From Coprinellus micaceus (lineage: Eukaryota > Basidiomycota > Agaricomycetes > Agaricales > Psathyrellaceae): DNA of 64,000 nt. The notes under the pieces were generated by a model, which made no database searches, was not told the DNA's origin, and saw only the letters and a list, made by a program, of their open reading frames with translations. The DNA lies in NCBI GenBank assembly GCA_951394405.1, contig OX596335.1:4898001-4962000 (forward strand), written 5' to 3'. Positions 52,700 to 63,146 of the stretch are shown here, in pieces. The position numbers were made by a program, and so were the translations under genes. Position 1 is the stretch's first letter. Each line of letters begins with the position of its first letter.

Positions 52700-54369
52700 T
52701 TAGAAATACTGCGGCGTATCGTCTCGGTACCGGGTCCCAGTAGGTGGTGGAGAGGCGTAGTATGCCTCTGGGTTCTTCACCGACATCTTCCCCATCTGGC
52801 CAGAGAGCCCATCGAGATCGCGATCAACATCTGGAGCCCGCATACGAGGGGCGCGAGCACTGTCCTCGTAGCCCCGCCTCTCTGATCCCCCCTGAGCCCT
52901 GTTGCGCTCAGGTTGCCTCCCAGGGGTCAAGGGTGGAGTCTGTATGCCCGCGCACTCCTCGTCGTCGTCGTCGGGTAATGTCCCTCGGCGGTGGCGATCG
53001 TCGGGGTGTGGAGAACACTCTTGCGCACCCTGACGGTTGTTTGGCTGCGGTGGGGACCTGGGCCTGCGCTGACGGTCCCAAGGGCCGGGGGAGGACCTGT
53101 ACGTGCGGTCATAATCTTCGAAGGGAGAAGGCGGCTGTGCACCCTCTTGTCGACGCCGAGCAGCAACGGGCTGATTCTGCTGGGGCGCGGGACCTGGGCG
53201 CTCGTCGTGGACCGTATACGCAGGGCCGCGGTGGCCTCGCTGCTGGGGCGCGTTTCGGGTCCCTGGGCGAGTATATGGTCCTGTTAGCCAGCATTCTCAG
53301 AAGGACGACTCAGGCTCACCCCGATTGGATATTGGTGCAGGAGAGGGTTGATCCAGCTCAATTAGGGGCTCTCCATCATCTATGTAACGCAGCGAGAAAT
53401 CAGTTCGTGTATCTCAGTTGAAGCCGTGAACTTACCGCTGTACCCGCCGTTGTCTGGTCCGCCATTGTTAGGAGGAGGGTAGCCACCATAGTTGTATGCA
53501 TCGCAATCATCATCTTCTGGGCCCTCATCCTCGGAGTCATCTAAAATTTGACAGATGGTAAGTGGGATGTCATTTGACCTGTGTGAGCGGCTCTAACCTT
53601 CGGAATCCTGGTCATAATTGAGGGTGCCAGTAAATCTTCCACAATCGTTCGTCACACCAACAGCGTGTTGCTGGTTGTAACGCTTCTCTTGAACATGGGT
53701 CTTTCGTACTGCAGCTGTCCTCCTGTTGGTGTAATCACCGGCGACATTCTTTATCTTCATGTCTTCGGTTTCGAAGTCTTCTGCATTCGCGAAGTATGTA
53801 GCCGCGCGGTCTGGTAAGTTCGGCCGGGGTGGGCCGCGATTTGGAGGGTCACGAGTCTGGCCTGGAGGTCTATATCCTTGAAAGTAGAGTGAGTATTTGG
53901 TATCAGGGTGAGTGAAATATGGCGAAGTGTAAGGTAGATACGAACCCTTCGCTTCTTGGCGAGCCCGCTGAGGGGCAGTCTGGGGAGGAGCGGTCTGGCT
54001 CCGGGAGGCCTTTGCTGGAGGATGATTGGCTCAAATCAGCTTTCGCGTTCGTTGATTTTCTGGGCCTTGGGTACACTCACCCCGAGTCTGCTGTTTCTTC
54101 CCGTTCCCTTTCTTCCCTCCGTAGTTGATAGTTCCGGAGAATTCGGATTGGCCGTTTGCAACGCCCACAGCATGGGTCTGTTCGTAGACCACTGGGCCAA
54201 CATGCTCCTCATAGGTTTCTTCGTGGCCATAATCTGTGTAGTTTCCCTCGACGTTTTGCATCTCCATCCTACCAACCTTGAAGCCTTTCGCGTTTTCGAA
54301 GAACGTAGGCATCGCCACCCGATGCGGGGTGAGAGAGTGATACAAATCGGTGGAGGAGGCGTTACCCAT
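52700..54369 (-). CDS. protein with duplicated ~65-aa domain and Pro/Arg-rich tail, 465 aa
   Basis: Six minus-strand exons keep phase 1 at every junction: 54081-54369, 53946-54029, 53598-53876, 53436-53540, 53320-53379 and 52700-53280. The start MGNASSTDLYH fits an N-myristoylation signal. A ~65-aa unit occurs twice: FFENAKGFKVGRMEMQNVEG...HAVGVANGQSEFSGTINY (exon 1) and YFANAEDFETEDMKIKNVAG...HAVGVTNDCGRFTGTLNY (exon 3). Both share NA..F, (N)V.G.YT, QTHAVGV/QQHAVGV, F.GT.NY. Between them is an Ala/Pro/Gln linker; after them an acidic stretch (DQDSEDDSEDEGPEDDD), a Gly/Asn/Tyr segment and a long Pro/Arg/Gln-rich, presumably disordered tail ending TRYRDDTPQYF. I know no named domain for the repeat. 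The uniform phase-1 introns would allow exon duplication. Confidence 0.72.
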
Positions 54370-55613
54370 GTGAAATAAAAAAAGGTGGACCACTATATAC
54401 CGAAAGCGAGCCCAGAAGACTGTGCTGACATGAGTTTGCAACGAGTGGGCTATAAAAAAGGTTTCGCTGCTTTCGGCAACAAATACTTCACTACCCCCTC
54501 CCTCAAACGTCGTGCCCTACACGACCGAGTCAAGTTCGGGAAAGGCTTTGGTGGAGGTGGCCCTTAAATGAAACTGTTTCCGTTCCGAACGGTTCCTATT
54601 GCCTTGCAGTGATTTAACTCACATAAGAAAAGTGGCCTGGGGAGACCGCGACTTGCTCAATCGGAAACGTATCAGCAGTTCCCCCACATCCTGCTTCACT
54701 ATGATTAAATCTCCGTTAGGCAAATTTGCCCCCTGTATGCACCGGGAAATAGTGCTGCTACTGTGTCCCAAGGCACTGGACGTCGTACCCCTTCATCGGA
54801 GTTGATCCCCTTTTGCAGCAAACGCCCTCGACAGAAATGTGATCAGGGAGTAAACTCTGATCATATTGTGCGTCCATGTGAGAGAAGTATAGGCGAACCT
54901 GGTGGGTGAAGTATACGAGCTGAGGACAAATAGAGTGCGGGGTGTCCGCCTCCCAACACATCTCAGACGGGTTTAGGTATATGGTGAGGCTGAAACGGTG
55001 ACATGAAGAACTGTATACTGGCACGCGTTGAATGGAACCTTCATGAAACAAGGAATGGGGTCTTCGGATTGCTGGAAGATGGACACCGGTTTACCAGGCC
55101 CATTTGCATGTACGCGGGTAAGCAATCGCAGCCGCCTCCTTCGCATCGATAGGGAGTAAAGCATGCTCACGACTTTCTGGCGGGAGTACTTTGCCAAAAT
55201 GGTGTGCAAATGAAGTTCTGTTCGCTTGGAGTAGGGAACGATGCCCAGAGTCATTTCATGAGATCCCTTCCAGATGTGTAAGATAATGGCCTGGAAGGGA
55301 AGGTAAATGTTTCAACAATGTAATGTCGGGACCAATCGAGTGGTACGCAGAACCAGGGTCAAGCAGGCCTTCTATATTTTCATAGAGTGGTTAGCACCAC
55401 TCGCATGACGCCTGTCGCTGGGCACTCCCCAGCAAGTACACTGGAACCGAAGTGTCAAGGGTCGCCGGGGACAGTACAAGAGGAAGGTCGCGAATTGGTA
55501 CTGAAATGGATAAGGTGGTGGCGCCATTCTTTCCGATAAGCATGGTAATGGGCTATAGTGAGGCTCAACGCCTCGAGGATGATGCGTGTATGCAGGATTG
55601 AACGTGGTGCAAA
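54370..55613. other. interval without a confident gene
   Basis: Promoter side of the 465-aa gene, then only short frames. Confidence 0.3.
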
Positions 55614-55867
55614 TAAGCGCCCAAGGCTTCCCCTTCACACACGTCAATCATGTAAGCTCGGTGCTATTTCCTACTTGAATCGATGGCTTTTCAATAGAAG
55701 ATGCACATGTCAAACTGGGGGTAAGCAAGCGGAGACGCGCTGGAACTATAGAACCAGAACGACACCCAATACTACGCCTGGCAAAGGTTTCGGCGATGAC
55801 CTACTTCACATTGAATTTGGATCTCCGCCGATCATACTTCGACGACGGCGAACTCCTGGGCGCCTAA
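55614..55867. mobile_element. possible MITE with GCGCC-type ends
   Basis: TAAGCGCCCAAGG at the left end and CCTGGGCGCCTAA at the right end form imperfect inverted repeats about 254 bp apart. No ORF. The same end-motif marks other repeats in this window. No clear target duplication. Confidence 0.3.
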
Positions 55868-57639
55868 GTTAGTGTGGCCCTCCTCTTCTTCACCATGAGG
55901 GTACGGCAAGGCCAAGGCGTGGTTTTGGTTTGATTCCCTGTTGTATTCACTTGAAAGGAGCCTCACATCTTTTGGACTACGACATCGAGCTGGGAAGATC
56001 GAAGGACACATATACCTGCCAGAACGAGCGACGGGGTTCAGATGCTTCAAGCTCAGGTCGATCCATTCTCAACCCAAAGCATCCATGATCACTCTATTTT
56101 TATCCTTGATATTCAAGCTTCAGGCTTCTTGAGTGTATCACGAAGCCAAACGTTTCGGCCACTTGTGATCAAACACATTCCTTCCTTCAGGGATGGTTCA
56201 CATGGTCTCTGTGTCAGGGTCTCAGGTCGGCGATAATATCACAGTGGGAGGGAAGGGGACCAGGGTGTTTTCATCTGCCAGACAGCCACCTACCGGCAGG
56301 TTCATAAACCAAGCCACCTAAGATTTATATCCCCGACAGCGAAAGGGAAGGTACCGATAGGAGAGCAGTGGAAAACGGCCAGACGGTGATCGATCGGAAA
56401 CGGCGAGAAGGACAGGGGTTCCCAAAATCGACGGTATACACTCGCACGGTGAAGTCGGTATTGGGGTCGACCCCTCTTCGTGGCGTCACCTGGATGTAGA
56501 GGTACGATCCGTAGGAAGTCGGCACTAGGTACATACGAGTAGACAGTTTATGGGGCGACCACGATCAGACCCCGCAGATGCACGTGCTGCAGATGATCAT
56601 TCTTCACGCGCGTCGCGGTTGCGTGTCCTACCCGATGCATCCTCAACATTCATGTCCTGGGGGCAGTCGAAACCGAGTGGGGAAGACTGACGCCCTATGT
56701 GTCAGTTAGCCACGAGGAGAATAGACGGCCAAGAAAGAGAGACCCAAGAGAGACCAGTGTGTACGCCAAAGTAAAGAGGAACGGAACGCAGGGAGGTCTT
56801 CTGTGCAGCCCGAGATCAACAGGGTGAAGGATGCCGGAGGGGGGATAGCGGGGAGACAGACAGCGTGTAAATCGAGCCTGGGGTTAGGTTCTTGGGGTGT
56901 GGCAATCACGGAAGCGGTACGGCAGTACAGATACGATAAGCGCGGCACGAGGACTAGGCTGGATTTCATTTAGATTTGATCCTGGACGCAGGCCCCGAGA
57001 CATTGGCAGCGCTTACCGCTGCAGTAGGGCCTTGCCCTTCCCCATCACGCTCAAGCTAGGTTTCCAGACTGCTACAGCGGAGGGATACAGCGGGTAAAGT
57101 TAGGGATGGAGAAAGGGACCCTGCAGCGTGGTCGAGGAATTTCTGGTCCCTGGATGGCAGGCTGGATGTGTAAGAGCTGGAAGATGGATGGGCAAGGGGA
57201 GATTGAAGAAACGTTGGGCGAGGAACAATCAGGGAGTGCACACAAGGAAGAATCGGAGAGAAACAGGGGAACAACACAGACGCGCTAGTAGAGGTAGAAA
57301 TGGGGGTGAGCTTGAACATAGCACCAAATCTGAACCCACCCGTTTCGATTCCGGTGTGGGAGCGCCGAAGATCGTCAGGGGTAAGGGCGGGTCCACTGAA
57401 AGACACAAGTGCTCCTTCGGTGTGCTGGACCTCTTGAACGCCGCCTTTTGGTCGATTTCCTCGAGCGGGGATGGGGTGACAGCCAAAGGTTACCGCCACC
57501 GCCGCGGCCTGAAAAGGAAGCCGGCGTCGGTAGGTGCCGGCCCGACATTATGATCGATGCTGGTTCGGGTGAGCTGGGCGCTTGGTGGTTTTCTCTTCCC
57601 ATTTGTAGCATTTCAGGGCTTCCTCCCATCCCTCCTCCA
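55868..57639. other. interval with an isolated exon-like frame
   Basis: A minus-strand frame at 56325-56534 (YGSYLYIQVTPRRGVDPNTD, FTVRVYTVDFGNPC) has protein-like composition but no partner exons were found. Otherwise only short frames. Confidence 0.25.
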
Positions 57640-58346
57640 CTTCACGCCCCATGTGACGAAGGCGGCTGCACGCATAGGTCTTCAACGTGCGGCCAGATTG
57701 CAGCGTCCTATGGGGCTCTGTAATGCAGCGCACAGCGGATTGAAGCCGGAAGACGAGCGGACGTCGAGAGAGTCGGACGCACAGTTAGGTGAGTATCCAG
57801 TCGCATATGAGCTCGTGCGAGTACAGCCTTCTCAATGTCACCGTACAGGAGAATTTGGGTTGCCTCAACCTGGGATCAAATGCTAGGTCACCACCCGCGT
57901 CCCAGCATACCCAACGAATTTGGGTGGCGTGCGGCTGCAGCCCGTAGGGAGTCATCCCAAGGCAAGGCCTTTACTGCCACTCTCAATCGACACGAGGGAA
58001 GAAGAGAGACTCCGCGAGGAACGTGAGCAGCGTGGCGATTGGCGTTATATCCAGGTACGCAATTAGCTGTTCCGCGATACTCCACTGGGGTTATCTGTCC
58101 ATGACTCCATCTCCCCCTACATCCACTCTCTGCCGTCCTACTCCCATTCCGCACTCACTCTTTCATGTGTCTCGATCTTTCCGCTTTTCTGTTGGGACTC
58201 CCTGGACATCGAGGACACATGCTAATCACGCCATCTCCCAGGCGATGCCCTCTACCAGCCCCCGTTATATTAACGCTGTTACCGAGACGCTCGAGAGGGT
58301 GGGTCATCATGTCCTAATGTTCAGGCGAAAGCCGCGGGGTCGAAAG
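57640..58346 (+). other. coding-like plus-strand tract
   Basis: Several exon-like pieces lie in order: HVTKAAARIGLQRAARLQRP (~57650); GSHPKARPLLPLSIDTREEE then RLREEREQRGDWRYIQ (~57945-58051, followed by GGTACGC); AMPSTSPRYINAVTETLERV (~58242, preceded by CTCCCAG, followed by GTATGT at ~58347). Composition and splice borders suggest a real or decayed gene. Frames between pieces do not join cleanly in my model and I recognise no family. Confidence 0.28.
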
Positions 58347-59030
58347 ACTGTATGTTACATCTTTGTCCTCCCCCCAACCTACATTCGAACCCCATTCCCT
58401 TTCTCTTTCCGTTGACGCCCCGTTTCGCCACCCACACATTCTTTTCTTCTCGGAGACCAACCGAGAGACCGAGGAAACTTACCTCGATCAATAGGAAATC
58501 CAGGCGGGGCGAACTCTACCGCAGGCAAATAAGCGCTTCACGAGTTCGAAAATGGAGGGCATTCGCCCCGGGGCTATACCATCAAGTACGTTCACCCTCG
58601 GTCTCCCCGGTTGCTCAATATCCTCTCTCCTTCCGTAGCTCACACGCTGATGTAGGCTGCAGATGTACAAACGAGGGGACGTGCGAGTACCTCTGGTAGC
58701 ATCGTTGACCCGACGTTATTCATGCCGCGAGCTTCACCGCACGTTTAAATGAAGGTGCATGTCGCGTGAAAGGGGTCTGGATTCTGAGGGTGCATTTCAA
58801 GTCCCTCACGATACGTAGCTGAGACCAGCCATACAATACTTCAGTACCTATTGGAGACTTGAAATTTGTTGGTACTGGCCCTGGTGAAGCAACGAATAAA
58901 CAGAATCATAACACTGAACATGATAAGCAAAGCTAAGGCAAGGCGGAAAACACGTTCAAGAGTCCGGGAAGATCGCGGGTACGAAGCGACATATGAAAAA
59001 ATAAAGACCTGGACACGAGGGGCGGGAGTG
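58347..59030. other. no gene recognised
   Basis: Short frames only. Confidence 0.3.
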
Positions 59031-60751
59031 CTAGAAGGCCTCCTCGATATTCCGCACAGCTGAATAACCCCCCACCGTCCCTCGGGGGACATTGACCTCC
59101 GTGCAGAAGACCACATCTGCGTGCGCGACCGTCGCTGGCAGATGCTCTCTACCACCGAATCCCATTGAACGTGTAAGACGCCTGAAGTATCCAAGATTCT
59201 TGGTCGCAGTGTGGCCCCCCAGCGTCCATGCTGCGAATGTCCTCGCTGTGATTGCGCTCAAGTTCGCTCGGTTGGTCGGCGATATTTGGAGGCGTGGAAG
59301 ATCTTCCTGGAGAATCAAGTCCCTCTTGTCGAGAGCGGGGTGCTTCGGCTTGTAGGTGATGAATGCACCTTTCGATTCCAAGTCCATATCGACGTCGATC
59401 CTCAGCGCGTTGCGCATCGTCTTCAGAGCAGTCGCGTTGTCTTCGCCCATCATCCTGGAAGTGCTCGCTTGGAACTTAGGAGTCTTTGAAAGCTCCAGCA
59501 TACCACCTATCGTAGTTGCCTCCTTCTCCGTGTGCGTCACGGTCTCCTCGTACTGGCCAGCGCAATTGACTTCCCCCCTCTCGGAGGAGTTACTCTCGGT
59601 GAAAGTGCAGGGGCTATCCGTCCGAATACAGACGCTCGCTTCGCACAGCTCGTATCCTTGTGGACCATGGAAGCTCAGCTTCGTGAACGTAACTGCCTGG
59701 GAACCGTTTCGCTCGTCTCCCTTTTCGATCTGAGGGCCCTGTTCAGCAATGCATAAGACATAGGGATGGGCGTACGCACCTTGAAAGCATGATGCGTCGT
59801 CATGTAATTTGCTCCGTCTTTCGCGTCTCCAAGGTTGCTGGCTGCCACCGAAACTTCGGCACCACTGAGGGACTGGCTGTTGGGGGTAAAGTCACGGGGG
59901 AGACCACTGCACACTTTCTCCGTGAATCCTTCGCCACTCTCGTACGAAGCACTCGGGGCGATCGCCGTTACACGCGCCCCCCAAGTGAGCAAGCCATGGA
60001 ATATCCCGATCTCCCTTGACAATCGACCCGCAAGCTTGGTGAAGCCCTCTTCGCTAACCGCCCAGCTGTCGAACACCGTAATCAAGATAATTTGGTGCTC
60101 TCGCCCATACAGCCCATGACCCTTGACCTTTCCCTCAAATTGTTTCCTCCCGTGCATAAAGCCAACCTGTGCAACCCACATATCTGGCCTGATGCTCCAT
60201 CTCGTCTTCTGAAGAGCCCTGCCGATTTCGTGTATTCTAGCGCCGAGGTGGTTCTGCGCAGCGCGAGCTAGTAGAACATCCATGGCGTAATTCGGTGGCG
60301 GCGCTGGAGCCGTTGGCGCAGCCGTCTGGCTCTCTTCCGAGGAGGACTCGTCTTCGGTATTCTTGGTGCGGTTCCGAACCCTTTGGAGCGGATTCGGCCC
60401 AGGACGAGCAGAATCGTAAGAGGGACCGGCGGACCCGTCGGTTAGCGGATATGCGGGGGTACCCTCATGATCAGCCTGACGAACAGAGGAACCGCCCTCC
60501 TCATGTTGGATGTCCACTTCTCCTCTGACCTTGAGGCCAATCGGATTAGATAGGATGGAGGTCTCTTGGCCCGGGCCCTGGATAGCGCGATGACGTGAGT
60601 TTCAGCTCGATTCACCATCACAATGCCGGCTTACCTGTGAGTTGATTTTGGTTACTACCTTCACGCCCCCGCCAACTTCCATGCCCGTCGAATTGGACAG
60701 CACCTCTACTCTGCCCCTTCTCCAGGATTTGGAAGCGCTTTCGTCTGACAT
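59031..60751 (-). CDS. hypothetical protein, 540 aa, with a repeated N-terminal motif
   Basis: Three minus-strand exons, 60635-60751, 59780-60577 and 59031-59738 (both introns phase 0), encode 540 aa from MSDESASKSWRRGRVEV to YSAVRNIEEAF. A short motif occurs twice near the N-terminus: VLSNSTGMEVGGGVKVV (exon 1) and ILSNPIGLKVRGEVDIQ (exon 2). A Pro/Ser/Glu-rich linker (TEDESSSEESQTAAPTAP) follows, then a long globular region with WSIRPDMWVAQVGFMHGRKQ, IILITVFDSWAV and EREDL-type helices, and a Cys/Thr-containing beta-like segment (ASVCIRTDSPCTFTESN). No known domain recognised. A TATAAAAG box lies 92 bp upstream. Confidence 0.7.
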
Positions 60752-61302
60752 GGCCTTGTAGGTCTGGAGGTGTGAGTTGATTCAAGAGGAAGAGTATCGG
60801 TGTAGGAGTGTTTATTGTAGCGTCGGGTCTACTCACTTGGGTCTTTTATACGCGAATGCATATAACTACTGCCAAGTTTCGACCGCTCGTCCTCTCTCCC
60901 TATTCTTTCTCGTTGCCAAACCAACACCCAGTTGAACAACACTTCAGGAGCCTGAAACCAAACGAAGCAGTGCCCAGAACAGGTTGGACCCACAACGCGT
61001 CGCCCACAACTCATGAAGCAGAGCAGGAAACCTATACACCGTGTCAGGAGAACTCCATTTCCATTTCAGCGTGCCGTCTGCCTTTGACAGGCCCGATTCG
61101 GGAACAAAAACAGCATGACAACGTACCCTCGTGAACAAACAAAGAAGACCTGCATGAATCAATCTCGGAAGAACCCTTTGCCCCACATTTTGTCAAGGGG
61201 AGGCCGAGTCGAGCCTACAACGGATGTATTTGTGATGAACAAGGTTGGGCGATTGAGCTCTGAGATGTTGTAGCTATAGGTTAATCACAAATCTGGCTTG
61301 TT
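60752..61302. other. intergenic region
   Basis: Between two minus-strand genes: the promoter of the 540-aa gene and the 3' region of the DUF1996 gene's locus. No gene recognised. Confidence 0.3.
60843..60850 (-). promoter_or_regulatory. TATA box
   Basis: TATAAAAG on the minus strand, 92 bp upstream of ATG 60751. Confidence 0.45.
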
Positions 61303-63146
61303 TCAAGCTGACGTCGGGGTAGTTATCATCTCCGTGGTCGACACCGCCGTGCAGCTGGCCACCAGCGTAGCAGGCTGCGGACCATTCTGAATGGGGTTAC
61401 ATCCCGGCAAGGCTAGGATATCTAGATGAATCTCAACGTTAGCGCCCATTCAGTTCATCCTTAGATACACATGGAGGAAGGGCTCTGCGACTTACATTCC
61501 CCCTCGACCGTCTCGCTCACCCTCGGAGCCTGGGCACAAGCATTCATCTCCTCGTCCGTCTGGATAGTCAGCTCCGTACAGTCCGTAGGCCGACCGCGGG
61601 TGGTGAGGCAGTTATCCATAGCGCGCTGGAGGGCGTCTCCTTCCCATCCGAAAACGTAGTCGCCGTGGTGGCCGTAGCCGGTGCTGCCATCGAGTTATCA
61701 GATCACTGAGAAGGGAGAGAGCTAGTGAGGAAGAACGACGTACGGATCGCCCATACTGAGAACGTATGGCTGTTCTGCACCGTCAGGCCAGAGATGGTTG
61801 AGCTCCTTCGTATCCCACACCGTCTCGAAGAACAGAGCGGGGATGTGGACAGGGTGGGTGTCGGGGCACGTTCCGTTCGAAAGGAAGAGTCCTGCTTGGG
61901 GATTGACATTGGTGTAGAACGCGACGTGGCTCTGTATATGGGAGTGAGTAGGGTAGAGCAGGAAAGGAAGCCTGGTAGACGTACCTTGTGATCAGGCGTA
62001 TCGAGGTGTACCCCGTCCCAGCATCTACAAACATCGTTCGTCGATTCCATTTCCATACCGTATGAGGTTCGATAACCACGTACGCAGGGAAGAAAGTGTT
62101 ACTCCTTATCCCTCCAGGGCACTTCCCCTCGGGCAAATGAACCGAATCAAACGGACCCGGGCCAATCGCGTGGCTATTCGAGTAGTCGTAGGGACCCGTG
62201 GTCTGCCAGCATCGGAAGCTTGTACTCCAGTATTCGCCGGTGGTGGAATCCGATTGCTTGAAGGTGCGGAGGGAAGGGTCGCCGGTGATCATGCGGAAGC
62301 CCTGTTATGTGAATCAAGTAGTGAGAAATGGACGCCACGTGAAAGAGGGGGAAGGGAGAAAGGACAGCAGAAGACGACAGAAGAGGGGGACCGTACCTTG
62401 GGGAACGCGGTGACCTTGCTCCCGTCTGGGTGTTGGATATAGTAGACCGTCATTCCGCCGTTCGGCGCTCCAACGATGTGATTGGCGATTTGGGGAACCT
62501 GTGATTCGACATTCGTCAGCTATGGCAATTAAGTTGAGTAGCAGAGAGAGAAGATGGCAAGGGCGAGGGTGGTCGTAGTACCGCGCTGACGGAGGCGATC
62601 TGGAAACGAGTGCAGTGGAGAGTGAACATTGAAGGCATACGCACTCGGATATAGCTCCCATTCGTATGCTTGAAGTACATGACGGCTGTCCAGTAGTTCG
62701 ATTTGTTTTCCTTGAAGCGGCACGTTGTGCAGGTCGCAAGGCTGGGGAGGTCGAGCGATGGGTCCATTGATAAATTGAAGCTGTGGACAAGTAGGTCAGT
62801 ATTACTTCCAAGCTTCGTGCCGAAAGCATGAATGATACTCACGCGTTCTGAGACGAACGGGACGTGATGTGTACCATGAATGTGGTGAAATGAAGTGGAA
62901 TATGAAGTAGTCGGCACGTACCCCTCCGATGATCTGGTGTACGTGGGGCGACACTTGGCCTGGGGTAACTAGTCTGCGCGCATGAGATCAGCGCCATAAT
63001 CTTGGAATCGCACGAAGGAAGGGAGGAACGTACGGGTCGAATCTTTGAGTAACGAGCTGCGAGCACGGGAATCGCAGCATTGCCTGGACATTGCTGACCG
63101 CGAGCATGATACCTGCCAGTTTCAGTATAGACGACCGAGGGGGCAT
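61303..63146 (-). CDS. DUF1996-domain secreted protein, 386 aa, ten exons
   Basis: Ten minus-strand exons join in frame: 63034-63146, 62922-62973, 62843-62847, 62645-62780, 62397-62498, 62084-62301, 61985-62024, 61744-61931, 61496-61683 and 61303-61421. A signal peptide (SSILKLAGIMLAVSNVQA) precedes the DUF1996 domain. The family's usual blocks follow: RFPCSQLVTQRFDPLVTPG, HVHQIIGGNAFN, CTTCRFKENKSNYWTAVMYF, GAPNGGMTVYYIQ, GFRMITGDP, CWDGVHLD, FYTNVN, CPDTHPVHIPALFFETVWDT, YVLSMGDPTGYGHHGDYVFG and YILALPGCNP. Exon 3 is only 5 nt (AACGC) and supplies the Asn-Ala of GGNAFN. By family these are extracellular fungal proteins with many conserved Cys and His residues, possibly carbohydrate- or wall-related; no activity is established here. 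No WSC domain or GPI tail follows. Confidence 0.9.

Noticed and set aside
52744..53421. 225-codon plus frame
   Set aside because: Antisense of the last exons of the well-supported 465-aa minus-strand gene.
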